A stretch of DNA of 64,000 nt, taken from NCBI GenBank assembly GCA_021848545.1, contig JAJZUL010000004.1, positions 1-64,000 on the forward strand, written 5' to 3'. The translations under genes and the position numbers were made by a program. Source of the DNA: Pseudomonadota bacterium. GTDB lineage: Bacteria > Pseudomonadota > Alphaproteobacteria > Rhodospirillales > Magnetospirillaceae. Shown here one piece after another: positions 43,869-57,068 of the stretch (position 1 is the stretch's first letter; each line of letters starts with the position of its first letter). The notes beneath the pieces were generated by a model. The model was given only the letters and a program-made list of their open reading frames with translations, made no database searches and was not told the origin of the DNA.

Positions 43869-45130
43869 CCGCCTCGGACCTTCCTTCTTCGCGGGTGGTC
43901 ACCTTCGGTTGCCGCCTGAATGCCGCCGAATCGGAGATGATCCGGACACTGACCGAGGCGGCGGACGACGTGGTGGTGGTCAATACCTGCGCCGTGACCG
44001 GCGAGGCCGAGCGTCAGGCCCGTCAGACCATCCGCCGCCTGCGCCGCGAACGGCCCGACGCGCGCATCGTCGTCACCGGCTGCGCCGCGCAGATCCATCC
44101 CGAAATGTTCGCCGCCATGCCCGAGGTCGATCAGGTTCTGGGCAATACGGAAAAGCTCCGGGCCGAATCCTTCGCCGCGCCCATGCCCGACCAGGTGCCC
44201 GACCGGGTGATGGTGGCCGACATCATGGCCGAGCGGGACGTGGCGGAGCATCCGATTTCCGGGTTCGACGGCCGGGCGCGGGCCTTCGTCGAAGTGCAGC
44301 AGGGCTGCGACCATCGCTGCACCTTCTGCGTCATCCCCTATGGCCGCGGCCCCAACCGCTCGGTGCCGGCCGAGCGCGTCATCGCCCAGGTGCGGACCCT
44401 GGTCGAGGCGGGCTTCGCCGAGGTGGTGCTGACCGGGGTGGACATCACCGGCTATGGCACCGACGCGGGCGCATCGGCGCTGGGCGGGCTGGTGCGGCGG
44501 GTTCTGGCCGAGGTGCCCGATCTGGCCCGCCTGCGCCTGTCCTCCCTGGACCCGGTGGAAATCGACGGGGAGCTGTTGCGGGCGGTGGCCGAGGAAGAGC
44601 GGCTGATGCCCCATTTCCATTTGTCGGTGCAGGCCGGCGACGATCTGGTTCTGCGCCGCATGGCGCGGCGGCATCGCCGCGCCGACGTGCTGACGCTGGC
44701 GGCGCGGTTGCGGGAATTGCGCGGCGCGGTGACCCTGGGCGCCGATCTCATCGCCGGCTTTCCCACCGAGGACGAGGACATGGCCAAACGCTCCCTCGAT
44801 CTGGTGGAAGAGGGCGGCTTCACCCATTTGCACGTCTTTCCCTTTTCGCCGCGTCCGGGTACGCCGGCCGCCGCCATGCCGCCGGTTCCGGGGCGGGTGG
44901 TGCGCGAGCGGGCCGCCGCCCTGCGCGCCCGGGGCGAGGCCGCCCTGGCCGCTTTCCGCGCCGGCCGGGTGGGCAGCGCCGTCACCGTCCTGGTGGAAGC
45001 GGATAACCAGGGATTTTGCGAACGCTACCTGCCGGTGCGCCTGACCCGGCCGGCGGCGCCCGGCGCCCTGATCGCCGCCCGGGTGATGCGCGAGGACGGG
45101 AATGTTCTGATCGCCGAGGAGGGGGTATGA
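43865..45130 (+). CDS. mtaB: tRNA t6A37 methylthiotransferase MtaB
   Basis: This radical-SAM enzyme adds a methylthio group to t6A37 of ANN-decoding tRNAs. The 421-residue protein has an N-terminal UPF0004 domain ([25 protein letters not shown]). The radical-SAM cluster is CDHRCTFC in [20 protein letters not shown], and a C-terminal TRAM domain follows. The GTG start at 43865 overlaps the dapF stop, and the stop overlaps the ftsY ATG (ATGA), so translation is coupled across all three. Confidence 0.94.
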   Translation: MTASDLPSSRVVTFGCRLNAAESEMIRTLTEAADDVVVVNTCAVTGEAERQARQTIRRLRRERPDARIVVTGCAAQIHPEMFAAMPEVDQVLGNTEKLRAESFAAPMPDQVPDRVMVADIMAERDVAEHPISGFDGRARAFVEVQQGCDHRCTFCVIPYGRGPNRSVPAERVIAQVRTLVEAGFAEVVLTGVDITGYGTDAGASALGGLVRRVLAEVPDLARLRLSSLDPVEIDGELLRAVAEEERLMPHFHLSVQAGDDLVLRRMARRHRRADVLTLAARLRELRGAVTLGADLIAGFPTEDEDMAKRSLDLVEEGGFTHLHVFPFSPRPGTPAAAMPPVPGRVVRERAAALRARGEAALAAFRAGRVGSAVTVLVEADNQGFCERYLPVRLTRPAAPGALIAARVMREDGNVLIAEEGV

Positions 45131-46242
45131 GCAAACCAGGTCTGTTCGGACGCATTTTCGGCCGATCCGGCCCGGAATCCGATGCGCCCGCGGCCGATGC
45201 GCCTTCCGTCGCCGAAAGTCCCATCGCCGAATTTCCGGTGGAGGAGGTCGCGGTCGAAGAGGTGATCCCGGAAGAGGCGGTCGCGGACGAATCGGCCGTG
45301 GCGGAGCCGGAGGCGCCCGCCGCCAAGCCGGGATGGCTGGGGCGGCTGAAGGCCGGTCTTAGCAAATCATCGGACCGGCTGGGTCGCGGCATCGGCGATC
45401 TGTTCACCAAGCGCCGTCTGGATGACGAGGCGCTGGGCGATCTCGAGGATTTGCTCATCACCGCCGATCTCGGCGTGGCCACCGCCGCGAAAGTGACGGA
45501 GCGGTTGGCCAAAACCCGGTTCGGCCAGGATGTCGACGCCGACGAGATCAAGGCCGCCCTGGCCGACGAGATCGAGACGCTGCTGGCGCCCGTGGCCCGG
45601 CCTTTGGCGCTGGATCCGTCCCGCAAGCCGCAGGTGGTGCTGGTGGTCGGGGTCAACGGTTCGGGGAAGACCACCACCATCGGCAAAATGGCCAAGGCTC
45701 ATGCCGATCGCGGGCTGAAAGTGTCCCTGGCGGCCGGCGACACCTTTCGCGCCGCCGCCGTCGAGCAGCTCAAGGTCTGGGGCGAGCGCAGCCATTGCCC
45801 GGTCTTCGCCCGCGATACCGGCGCTGACGCCGCCGGGCTGGCGTTCGACGCCCTGGCCCAATCGCGGGGCCGCGCCGACGATCTGTTGTTCATCGATACC
45901 GCCGGCCGGCTTCAGAACAAGACCGATCTCATGGCCGAGCTGCAAAAGATCGTCCGGGTCATCAAAAAACAGGACGAAACCGCGCCCCATGACGTGCTGC
46001 TGGTGCTGGACGCGACGGTGGGGCAGAACGCCCACTCCCAGGTGGAGGCGTTCAAGGAGATCGTCGATGTCACCGGTCTGGTGCTGACCAAGCTGGACGG
46101 AACCGCCCGTGGCGGCGTGCTGGTGGCGCTGGCGGAAAAATTCGGTTTGCCGGTCCATGCCATCGGCGTCGGCGAATCGGCCGAGGATCTGCGTCCGTTC
46201 GAGGCCAAAGCCTTCGCCCGTTCTCTGGTGGGGTTGGGATGA
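45127..46242 (+). CDS. ftsY: Signal recognition particle receptor FtsY
   Basis: FtsY is the membrane-associated GTPase receptor for the SRP. The 371-residue protein has an acidic low-complexity N domain extension (about 15-60), then N and G domains with P-loop VVGVNGSGKTTTIGKMA, G2/G3 DTFRAAAVEQL and DTAGRLQNK, and TKLDGTARGG. It is co-transcribed with dapF, mtaB and the Rieske protein. Confidence 0.97.
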   Translation: MSKPGLFGRIFGRSGPESDAPAADAPSVAESPIAEFPVEEVAVEEVIPEEAVADESAVAEPEAPAAKPGWLGRLKAGLSKSSDRLGRGIGDLFTKRRLDDEALGDLEDLLITADLGVATAAKVTERLAKTRFGQDVDADEIKAALADEIETLLAPVARPLALDPSRKPQVVLVVGVNGSGKTTTIGKMAKAHADRGLKVSLAAGDTFRAAAVEQLKVWGERSHCPVFARDTGADAAGLAFDALAQSRGRADDLLFIDTAGRLQNKTDLMAELQKIVRVIKKQDETAPHDVLLVLDATVGQNAHSQVEAFKEIVDVTGLVLTKLDGTARGGVLVALAEKFGLPVHAIGVGESAEDLRPFEAKAFARSLVGLG

Positions 46243-46568
46243 CCGAGATATTGTGCCGGCTGGCGGATCTCGAAGATCCTGGCTCGACGGCGGCGACGGT
46301 CGAACGGGACGGCGAAACCGTGCGGGTGATGGTGATCCGCCAGGGCGACGAGGCGTTCGGCTGGGTCAATTCCTGTCCCCATGCCCGGGTGCCGCTGGAA
46401 TCCGAGGAAGGCCGCTTCCTCGATCTGTTCCGCACCCATATCCTGTGCAGCTTTCACGGCGCCCAGTTCGACATCCGCACCGGCGCCTGCCTGTGGGGAC
46501 CGTGTCGGGGCCGGGGGCTCACGCCCTTTCCGGTGCGGGTGGTGGACGGGATGGTGGTGGCCGACTGA
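46239..46568 (+). CDS. Rieske [2Fe-2S] protein
   Basis: The 109-residue soluble Rieske domain has ligands CPH in NSCPHARVPLE and CxxH in LCSFHGAQFD. Family members are ferredoxin components of oxygenases or NirD-like proteins; this one has no oxygenase neighbour and overlaps ftsY (ATGA). Its partner is unknown. It resembles the small stand-alone Rieske proteins of alphaproteobacteria. Confidence 0.85.
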   Translation: MTEILCRLADLEDPGSTAATVERDGETVRVMVIRQGDEAFGWVNSCPHARVPLESEEGRFLDLFRTHILCSFHGAQFDIRTGACLWGPCRGRGLTPFPVRVVDGMVVAD

Positions 46569-46653
46569 ACCCGGCCAACCCGAGTCCCGCTAAGCCCGCG
46601 CGGCGCCTGAGCGAAACCCGCTCGCGATCGATCGTAGACCGTGAGCGACGGTA

Positions 46654-47556
46654 TTATCGGGATTGGGCGTAAACCCGGTCGAGATCGGCCTCGTCATAGG
46701 CGTAGACCGTTTTGCAGAATTCGCAGGTCACCGTCACCCGACCGTCGGCGGCGCGCAGATCCTCGATCTCGGTGCGGGGGAACGACCGCAGGGTGGCGCT
46801 GACCCGGTCGCGGGAACAGCGGCATCCGGCGTCCAGCACCCGCGCATCGAACATTTGCAGGCTTTCGGCGTGGAACAGGCGCCACAGCAGGCGGTCGGGC
46901 TCAAGCCCGGGGTCGAGCATTTCGCTCTTGGTGACGCTGGCCGCCAGAATGGCCGCCCGCCGCCATCCATCCTCGGCCTCGTCGGCGGTCAGGATCGGCG
47001 CTCCCGACAGATCGGCGGGCATGCGCTGCACCATCAGGGCGGCGGCGCTCCAGTGATCCCCGTGTCCGTCGGTGACGATGACGAGATCGGTGTCGAGCTG
47101 TTCCGATTGGGCGAAATAATGGCGGGCGCATTCGGCCAGATCGGCGCCGTCCAGGGCGACGATGCCCTGATAGCGGTCGGTGTCCGGCCCCTGATCGATG
47201 GTGAAGGCCAGATGGCCGCGCCCCAGCAGCGCCGTCAGGGGGGCGTCGGCTTCCGGCGGCAGGGCGGCTTCGTCGAAGCGCGCATAGCCGCGCATGATCC
47301 CGGCGCTGGTGACGTCGGCGACCACCAGCGATACCGGCCCGTCGCCCTGGGCCTGAAGAGTGAAAACGCCGTCGAATTTGAGGGCGGAAGCCAAAGCCGC
47401 GGTCAGGGCCAGGCTTTCGGCCAGAAGGGCGGCCACCGCCGGCGGATAGGCATGGGCGCCGAGAATGGTATCCAGGGCCGCTCCCAAACGGACGAGGCGG
47501 CCGCGCACGGAACCGGCGCCGAGCTGGAACGGCTGAACCAGCCCCCCCGCCGTCAC
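46654..47556 (-). CDS. hslO: Hsp33 redox-regulated chaperone
   Basis: Hsp33 is activated by oxidation and prevents aggregation of unfolded proteins. The 300-residue protein has the C-terminal zinc-binding cysteines GCRCSRDRV and CEFCKTV and the GYARFDE and [12 protein letters not shown] core segments. The GTG start at 47556 overlaps the argF stop as GTGA, so it is coupled to arginine-gene translation, an arrangement common in alphaproteobacteria. Confidence 0.94.
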   Translation of the reverse strand: MTAGGLVQPFQLGAGSVRGRLVRLGAALDTILGAHAYPPAVAALLAESLALTAALASALKFDGVFTLQAQGDGPVSLVVADVTSAGIMRGYARFDEAALPPEADAPLTALLGRGHLAFTIDQGPDTDRYQGIVALDGADLAECARHYFAQSEQLDTDLVIVTDGHGDHWSAAALMVQRMPADLSGAPILTADEAEDGWRRAAILAASVTKSEMLDPGLEPDRLLWRLFHAESLQMFDARVLDAGCRCSRDRVSATLRSFPRTEIEDLRAADGRVTVTCEFCKTVYAYDEADLDRVYAQSR

Positions 47557-48481
47557 AGCAGGCACCAGGTCAGGATCCCCTTCTGAACATGGAGGCGGTT
47601 TTCCGCTTCGTCCCAGACCGCCGATTGCGGGCCGTCCATCACCGCGTCGGTGACTTCCTCGCCGCGATGGGCGGGCAGGCAATGCATGAACAGGGCGTCG
47701 GGCCGGGCATGGGCCATCAGCGCCTCGTTGACCTGATAGGGACGCAGCATGGCGGGGCGGCCCGCATCCTCGCATCCCATCGAGGTCCAGGTGTCGGTCA
47801 CCACCAGATCGGCGCCGGCCACCGCGGCGGCGGGATCGTCCATGACCACCACCGTCGCCGACTGGGACCGCGCCCATTCCACCACCGCCGGATCGGGGCG
47901 GAGCGTGGACGGACAGGCCACGCGCATCTCGAAGCCGAAACGCGCCGACGCCTGAATCCAGCTGGCCGCGACATTGTTGCCGTCGCCGCTCCAGGCGACG
48001 ATGCGCCCGGTCAGGGGGCCGCGCCGTTCCTCGAAGGTCATGATGTCGGCCATCACCTGGCAGGGATGGGAACGGTCGGTCAGGCCGTTGATCACCGGCA
48101 CCGTGGCGTATTCGGACAATTCATGCAATTTGGCGGGGTCGTCGGTGCGGATCATGATGGCGTCGACATAGCGCGACAGCACCCGCGCCGTGTCGGCGAT
48201 GGTTTCGCCGCGCCCCAACTGGGTGTCGGAGCGGGTCAGGATGATGACGTCGCCGCCCAATTGCTTCATGCCGGTTTCGAACGACACCCGCGTCCGGGTC
48301 GAAGGCTTCTCGAAAATCATCGCCAGCACCCGGCCCGACAGGGGGCCGGGCTCGCCCGACCGTTCGCCCCTTTTGTAGCCGTGGCCGAGATCGAGGATGC
48401 GGCGCAGGGTTCCGGCATCGAAGCGATCGATGTCGAGGAAATGGCGGACCCGGCCCATCCGCGGCTTTTCGGCCGCCGGTT

Positions 48482-48485
<4 letters not shown>
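47553..48485 (-). CDS. argF: Ornithine carbamoyltransferase
   Basis: ArgF makes citrulline from ornithine and carbamoyl phosphate in arginine synthesis. The 310-residue protein has the carbamoyl-phosphate loop [12 protein letters not shown], ornithine site residues in [13 protein letters not shown] and the catalytic [12 protein letters not shown]. The start overlaps the argD stop (ATGA) and its stop overlaps hslO. Confidence 0.96.
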
Positions 48486-49651
<1,166 letters not shown>

Positions 49652-49867
49652 CACCACAGGAAACACGGGTCCACTCTCCGCTCTGCCCAATGCCGGATGG
49701 GTTCGCCGAACGGACGACACGGACGGGCACGCTGATGGAAAGGGGCGAATATCCCCGCACGGGCGACGAATGTCAATCGTCGGTGCTTATGGGATTGACC
49801 GCGCCCGCGGCCAAGGTCAAGGTCGCCTGCCGGCCGGCGCGGGCCGGTGCTGATCCGAGGCTCACCC

Positions 49868-50698
49868 ATGCATCTTTATCAGGCCGTCGTCCTGGCCCTG
49901 CTTCAGGGATTGACTGAACAGTTCCCGGTATCGTCCCTGGCCCATGCCGTCATCGTCCCTCACCTTTTGCAGTGGGCCATCAATCAGCGCGCGGTCGGCT
50001 TCCTGCCCTTCGTGGTGGCGATGCATATCGGCACCGCCACCGCCGCCATGGCCTATTTCTGGCGCGATTGGTGGTCGATGGCGTGCTCGGTGCTGGGAAG
50101 GGGCGAAGCGGGAATGGTGGCCCGTTCGCGGCGCATGCTGACGCAGATCGTCATCGCCACGGTGCCGGCGGTGATCATCGCCTTGCTGTTCGAAAAAATC
50201 ATTCGCGGCTTTTTCGCCAGCCCGGTGCTGGCGGCGGCTTTCCTGGTGATCAACGGTTTCGTCCTGTTCGGCGGCGAACGCCGCCGGCGCCGCGGCGGGC
50301 ACCGCACCCTCGACGATCTGACCTGGAAGGATTCGCTGTTGATCGGCCTGGCCCAATCGACCGCGCTGGTTCCCGGCATGTCGCGGTCGGGCGCGACCAT
50401 GGTGGCGGGATTGCTGGGCGGCCTGCGTCACGAGGACGCGGCCCGTTTCTCGTTCCTGATCGCCGCGCCGATCATTCTGGGCGCCGGCGTGCACGAATTG
50501 CCCAAGCTGGCCCATCACGGCATGGGCGGCATGGCCGACATGGCGGCGGTGGCCGGGCTGGTGGCGGGCGTCACCGCCTTCGCCTCGCTCTGGGTGCTGA
50601 TGCGTTATTTCCGCGGCAACGATATCAAGGCGCTGGACCCCTTCGCCTGGTATTGCTGGGCGGCGGGCGCGCTCAGTCTGGCGTTTCTGCTGATCTGA
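49868..50698 (+). CDS. uppP: Undecaprenyl-diphosphate phosphatase
   Basis: UppP recycles undecaprenyl diphosphate for cell-wall synthesis. The 276-residue polytopic protein has the conserved N-terminal active-site region GLTEQFPVSSLAHAVIVP, corresponding to the canonical GxTExxPxSSxxH pattern, and PGMSRSGATM. The ATG at 49868 follows GCTGATCCGAGG. Its stop overlaps the 3' end of the convergent lipoprotein gene by 26 bases. Confidence 0.93.
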   Translation: MHLYQAVVLALLQGLTEQFPVSSLAHAVIVPHLLQWAINQRAVGFLPFVVAMHIGTATAAMAYFWRDWWSMACSVLGRGEAGMVARSRRMLTQIVIATVPAVIIALLFEKIIRGFFASPVLAAAFLVINGFVLFGGERRRRRGGHRTLDDLTWKDSLLIGLAQSTALVPGMSRSGATMVAGLLGGLRHEDAARFSFLIAAPIILGAGVHELPKLAHHGMGGMADMAAVAGLVAGVTAFASLWVLMRYFRGNDIKALDPFAWYCWAAGALSLAFLLI

Positions 50699-51092
50699 CG
50701 GTCGGGGTCAGGGGGCGGGACTCGCTCCACGCCTTGACCTCTTTCGGGTTCAGCGGATTGACGTAGGTGCCGTTCGGCCAGCGCATCTTGGGATTGACGC
50801 ACTGGAAGTCGGCCTTTTGCGGCGCGGTCAGGCGGCAGGAATAGAGTTCCGTCTGGATGAAATGCGCCTCCAGCCCGTATTCCCGGCAGGTCCGCTTCGC
50901 CAGGGCCATGACCTTGTCGGCCTTGTCGAAGCCGTAGCAGATCGAGAACCGGCCGGTGGCGCGGATCGGGTCGACCGTCGTGTTGACGGGGATGATGGCG
51001 CCGGGAATGTCGGGATTGAGCACGAACGGTCCCTGCGAGGAACAGGCGGACAGGGCGGCTGTCAACGCGAGGGCGGCGATCGTGCGGCGCAT
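50673..51092 (-). CDS. Small putative lipoprotein
   Basis: The 139-residue protein starts MRRTIAALALTAALSACSSQG, a lipoprotein signal with lipobox LSAC. The mature part has four cysteines (FSICYGF, KRTCREY, LYSCRL, FQCVNP) and no recognised domain. It probably sits in the outer membrane or periplasm. The gene converges on uppP with a 26-base overlap. Confidence 0.7.
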   Translation of the reverse strand: MRRTIAALALTAALSACSSQGPFVLNPDIPGAIIPVNTTVDPIRATGRFSICYGFDKADKVMALAKRTCREYGLEAHFIQTELYSCRLTAPQKADFQCVNPKMRWPNGTYVNPLNPKEVKAWSESRPLTPTVRSAETPD

Positions 51093-51159
51093 CTTGGGCT
51101 CCGGAAGGGATTGCGGGAGCGATCCTACTTATCCCGGCCCTCGGGCGAAAGGCGAAACC

Positions 51160-51321
51160 AGGGGAAACGGGTGAACCCGCTTCCCCTGGATTATGTATAT
51201 TTCCCTCAATCGCCGGGCGGTCGCGTCCGCTCCCTGGGCTATCCTCGCTTGCGCTCCGAGACCCCGTTGGGGCCTCTCCGCACGCTGCGGCGGCCTCAAC
51301 GGCCTAGTCGCTCCGCTCCAA
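51160..51321. repeat. 162-bp dispersed repeat, copy 1
   Basis: It matches the reverse complement of 61320-61481 over 162 bases with about eight mismatches by eye. It starts with a hairpin (AGGGGAA-CGGGT/ACCCG-TTCCCCT with one mismatch), has the core TTATGTATATTTCCCTCAAT, and ends in a G+C-rich block (GCACGCTGCGGCGGCCTCAA, then CTAGTCGCTCCGCTCCAA). It occupies the gap between the lipoprotein and DHH genes. Confidence 0.9.
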
Positions 51322-51427
51322 GTCGCTTTCCCCGCTTCCCCTGAAGGCGAAACGCCGCGCCGTTGCCAGCCGTTGGCGGAGCATCTATCTTCTGATCCGG
51401 GCCAGGGATGAGCAAGGGAGATGGGCC

Positions 51428-52360
51428 GTGTCCGAACATAAGACGTTCCGTTTGGTGACCCGCAGCGATTTCGACGGGCTGGTCTGCGCCGTGCTGCTGA
51501 AGCACCTGAACATGGTGGACGAGATCAAGTTCGTCCATCCCAAGGACATGCAGGACGGCGCGGTGGAAATCGGGCCGGGCGACATCACCACCAATCTTCC
51601 CTATGTGGACGGCGTCCATCTCGCCTTCGACCACCATCTGTCCGAAACCATGCGGGTGGCCCGGCGCGACAATCACATCATCGACCCCCAGGCGCCGTCG
51701 GCGGCCCGCGTGGTCTATGATTATTTCGGCGGCCCGGTCCATTTTCCGGCGGCCTGGACCGAGATGATGGCGGCGGTGGACAAGGCCGATTCCGCCCAAT
51801 ACGAACTGGATGACATCCTCAAGCCCACCGGCTGGACCCTGCTCAACTACCTGATGGACGCCCGCACCGGCCTGGGCCGGTTCCGCGAATTCCGGGTGTC
51901 CAACTATCAGCTGATGATGAATCTGATCGATCAGTGCCGCAATCACGGCATCGACGAAATCCTCGCCCTGCCCGACGTCAAGGAGCGGGTCGACCTGTAT
52001 ATGGAGCAGCACGAGAAGTTCAAGGCGCAGCTATTGCGTTGCAGCACGGTGCACGGCAATCTGGTGGTTCTCGACCTTCGTGGCGAGGAGGTCATTTTCG
52101 CCGGCAACCGGTTCATGATCTATGCCCTGTTCCCCGACCAGAACATTTCGATCCATGTGTTGTGGGGGGTGCAGAAGCGGAACACGGTTTTCGCCATCGG
52201 CAAATCCATCGTCAATCGCCGTTCCAAGACCAATATCGGACCGCTTTGCCTGGAATATGGCGGCGGCGGTCATGAAAAGGCCGGAACCTGCCAGGTCGCC
52301 AACGAGGATGCCGTTCGGGTTTTGGGCGAATTGGTGGCGCGGATCACCGCCGACGGCTGA
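51428..52360 (+). CDS. DHH-family phosphoesterase
   Basis: The 310-residue protein has the DHH metal motifs in LVTRSDFDGLVCAVLL and LAFDHHL, and the DHHA1 signature near the C terminus in LEYGGGGHEKAGTCQV. Family members hydrolyse short oligonucleotides, c-di-AMP or polyphosphate; some are annotated as exopolyphosphatase. The substrate is not determinable. GTG at 51428 follows AGGGAGATG. Confidence 0.85.
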   Translation: MSEHKTFRLVTRSDFDGLVCAVLLKHLNMVDEIKFVHPKDMQDGAVEIGPGDITTNLPYVDGVHLAFDHHLSETMRVARRDNHIIDPQAPSAARVVYDYFGGPVHFPAAWTEMMAAVDKADSAQYELDDILKPTGWTLLNYLMDARTGLGRFREFRVSNYQLMMNLIDQCRNHGIDEILALPDVKERVDLYMEQHEKFKAQLLRCSTVHGNLVVLDLRGEEVIFAGNRFMIYALFPDQNISIHVLWGVQKRNTVFAIGKSIVNRRSKTNIGPLCLEYGGGGHEKAGTCQVANEDAVRVLGELVARITADG

Positions 52361-52393
52361 CGCGCCGTTTCTTGCCGCGCGACGGGTGGGGCC

Positions 52394-53560
52394 ATGAGCG
52401 ACGGGCCGCTGTTCGCCTATCGCGCCCTGCTGAAGGAGGGCGTCTTCAAGCCCGATCCGTCGCAGCATCTGGCGGCCGAAAAGCTGCAAAGCCTCCATCT
52501 CGCCCTGGCCGGCTATCAGCCGGCCCATGGCCATAGCGGTTGGCTCGGCCGCTTCGGCTTCCGCGGCTTCCACCACGAGGACAAGCCCCATCACGGGCAT
52601 GGGCGGGCCGGCGACGCGGTCGGCGGCGAACGCCGCCAGGGGCTTTATCTGTACGGCCAGGTGGGCCGCGGCAAATCGATGCTGATGGATCTGTTTTTCG
52701 AAGCGGCCACCATCGCCGGCAAGAAGCGCCTGCATTTCCATCAATTCATGCGCGACGTCCATGCCGAGATCCACGCCTGGCGGGCCGCCCCCCATCGTCG
52801 CGACGCCGATCCCATTCCCAACCTCGCCCGCACCATCGCCGCCGAGGCGTGGCTGCTGTGCCTCGACGAGCTGGAAATCAACGATATCGCCGACGCCATG
52901 ATCGTCGGCCGGCTGTTCGAATGCCTGCTCGATGACGGCGTGGTTCTGGTCATCACCTCCAACCGGCCTCCGGACGAGCTGTATCGCGACGGATTGCAAC
53001 GGGAACGCTTCGTGCCCTTCATCCGCCTGATGGAGGAACGGCTCGATCTGCTGCATCTGGACGGGCGCTTCGATCATCGCCGCGGCCGGCGCCGGGGGAT
53101 CGAGGTCTATCATACGCCCCTGGGGCCGGACGCCGACCGGGCGCTGGACGCGGCGTTCCGGCGGCTGTCCGGCGGCGCCCCGGCCGCGCCCGAAACCGTT
53201 CCGGTCCAGGGCCGCGCCCTGGCCGTGCCCCTGGCGGCGGCGGGGGTGGCGCGGTTTTCCTTCGAGTCCTTGTGCGGCGCCGCGCTGGGGGCGTCCGATT
53301 ATCTGGTCCTGGCCGAGCGCTACCACGCACTGGTGCTGTCGGACGTTCCGGTGATGTCGCCGGACGATGCCGATCGCGCGCGCCGCTTCGTGATGCTGAT
53401 CGACGCCCTCTATGACCATCGGGTGGCGCTGGTCTGCTCGGCGGCGGCGGCCCCCGACGCTTTGTATCCGGCGGGGCTGGTGGCCGGGGCCTTCGCGCGC
53501 ACCGCGTCGCGCCTGATCGAGATGCAAAGCGAAACCTATCTGGACGGCCTGGTCGCCTGA
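52394..53560 (+). CDS. zapE: Cell division ATPase ZapE (AFG1 family)
   Basis: The 388-residue P-loop ATPase has Walker A YLYGQVGRGKSMLMDLFFE, Walker B WLLCLDELEINDIADAM and sensor VITSNRPPDELY. ZapE destabilises FtsZ polymers at constriction, and the yeast relative AFG1 aids mitochondrial protein turnover. It lies 33 bases after the DHH gene. Confidence 0.92.
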   Translation: MSDGPLFAYRALLKEGVFKPDPSQHLAAEKLQSLHLALAGYQPAHGHSGWLGRFGFRGFHHEDKPHHGHGRAGDAVGGERRQGLYLYGQVGRGKSMLMDLFFEAATIAGKKRLHFHQFMRDVHAEIHAWRAAPHRRDADPIPNLARTIAAEAWLLCLDELEINDIADAMIVGRLFECLLDDGVVLVITSNRPPDELYRDGLQRERFVPFIRLMEERLDLLHLDGRFDHRRGRRRGIEVYHTPLGPDADRALDAAFRRLSGGAPAAPETVPVQGRALAVPLAAAGVARFSFESLCGAALGASDYLVLAERYHALVLSDVPVMSPDDADRARRFVMLIDALYDHRVALVCSAAAAPDALYPAGLVAGAFARTASRLIEMQSETYLDGLVA

Positions 53561-54850
<1,290 letters not shown>

Positions 54851-54887
54851 AACGGGCCGCAGCGGCCGTCGAGGCAGGGGTGAGGCG

Positions 54888-56084
54888 ATGAACATCCACG
54901 AATATCAGGCCAAGCAGGTTCTGGCCAAATACGGCGTCGCCGTTCTGGACGGCGCCATCGCCTATACACCGGACGAGGCGGGCCGCGCCGCCCGCGATCT
55001 CGGCGGTACGGCCTGGGTGGTCAAGGCTCAGATCCATGCCGGCGGCCGCGGCAAGGGCCACTTCGCCGGGGACGAATCTGGCAAGGGCGGCGTGCGGGTG
55101 GTGACCAGCCCCGAACAGGCCGCGGAAGCGGCCAAGGCGATGCTGGGTCAGGTGCTGGTGACCCGCCAGACCGGCCCGGCGGGGCGCGAGGTCAAGCGGG
55201 TCTATGTGGAAAAAGGCTGCGACATCGCCCGCGAATTGTATCTGGGTCTGGTCATCGACCGCGCCCAGAGCCGGCTGACCTTCATGGCCTCGACCGAGGG
55301 CGGCATGGAGATCGAGGAGGTCGCGGCCCGGTCGCCCGACGCCATCCTGAAGGTGGCGATCGACCCGGCGACCGGCTTCCAACCCTTTCACGGACGGCGC
55401 ATCGCCTTCGGATTGGGGCTGGAGGGCAAGCAGGTGGCGGCCCTGGTCCGGTTCATGGCGGCCATGGTTGACGCCTTCCTCGGGCTGGATTGTTCGGTGG
55501 TCGAAATCAATCCCCTGGTGATCACCAAGGGGGCCGAGGTGGTGGCCCTGGACGCCAAGGTCTCCTTCGACGACAACGCCTTGTTCCGCCACAAGGATGT
55601 GGAGGCGTTGCGCGATGAAACCGAAGAGGATCCGGGCGAGCTGGAAGCGGCGCGCCACGGACTCAATTACATCAAACTGGACGGCAATATCGGGTGCATG
55701 GTCAACGGCGCCGGCCTGGCCATGGCGACCATGGACATCATCAAGCTGTACGGCGGCGCGCCGGCCAATTTCCTGGATGTGGGCGGCGGCGCGACCCGGG
55801 AGCGGGTGACCACCGCCTTCAAGCTGATCCTGTCCGACCCCCATGTGGAGGGCATCCTGGTCAATATCTTCGGCGGCATCATGCGCTGCGACGTGATCGC
55901 CGAGGGGGTGGTGGCCGCGGCGCGCGAGGTCAGTCTCAACGTGCCCCTGGTGGTGCGGCTGGAAGGCACCAACGTCGATCTGGGCAAGAAGATCCTGTCC
56001 CAGTCCGGCCTGCCGATCATCGCCGCCGACAATCTGGCCGACGCCGCCGAAAAGGTGGTGACGGCGGTCAAGGAGGCCCAGTAG
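54888..56084 (+). CDS. sucC: Succinyl-CoA synthetase beta subunit
   Basis: SucC binds ATP/GDP and succinate in the succinyl-CoA to succinate step. The 398-residue protein begins [19 protein letters not shown] and has [29 protein letters not shown] and [14 protein letters not shown]. sucD follows after two bases. Confidence 0.97.
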   Translation: MNIHEYQAKQVLAKYGVAVLDGAIAYTPDEAGRAARDLGGTAWVVKAQIHAGGRGKGHFAGDESGKGGVRVVTSPEQAAEAAKAMLGQVLVTRQTGPAGREVKRVYVEKGCDIARELYLGLVIDRAQSRLTFMASTEGGMEIEEVAARSPDAILKVAIDPATGFQPFHGRRIAFGLGLEGKQVAALVRFMAAMVDAFLGLDCSVVEINPLVITKGAEVVALDAKVSFDDNALFRHKDVEALRDETEEDPGELEAARHGLNYIKLDGNIGCMVNGAGLAMATMDIIKLYGGAPANFLDVGGGATRERVTTAFKLILSDPHVEGILVNIFGGIMRCDVIAEGVVAAAREVSLNVPLVVRLEGTNVDLGKKILSQSGLPIIAADNLADAAEKVVTAVKEAQ

Positions 56085-56086
56085 CC

Positions 56087-56962
<876 letters not shown>

Positions 56963-57068
56963 CACGGGGCCGGGGGATGACCCGTCCCTTGCGGTTTTTC
57001 GCGGCCGGCCGCCGCATCCACGGATCAGGAAAGGGGTGCGGGTTTTGCGCCCGCATCGGTTCCGCCAT

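Noticed and set aside
46619-46653. Terminator between the Rieske and hslO genes
   Set aside because: Only short stems (ACCGT/ACGGT) with no T-tract are present, too weak to call.
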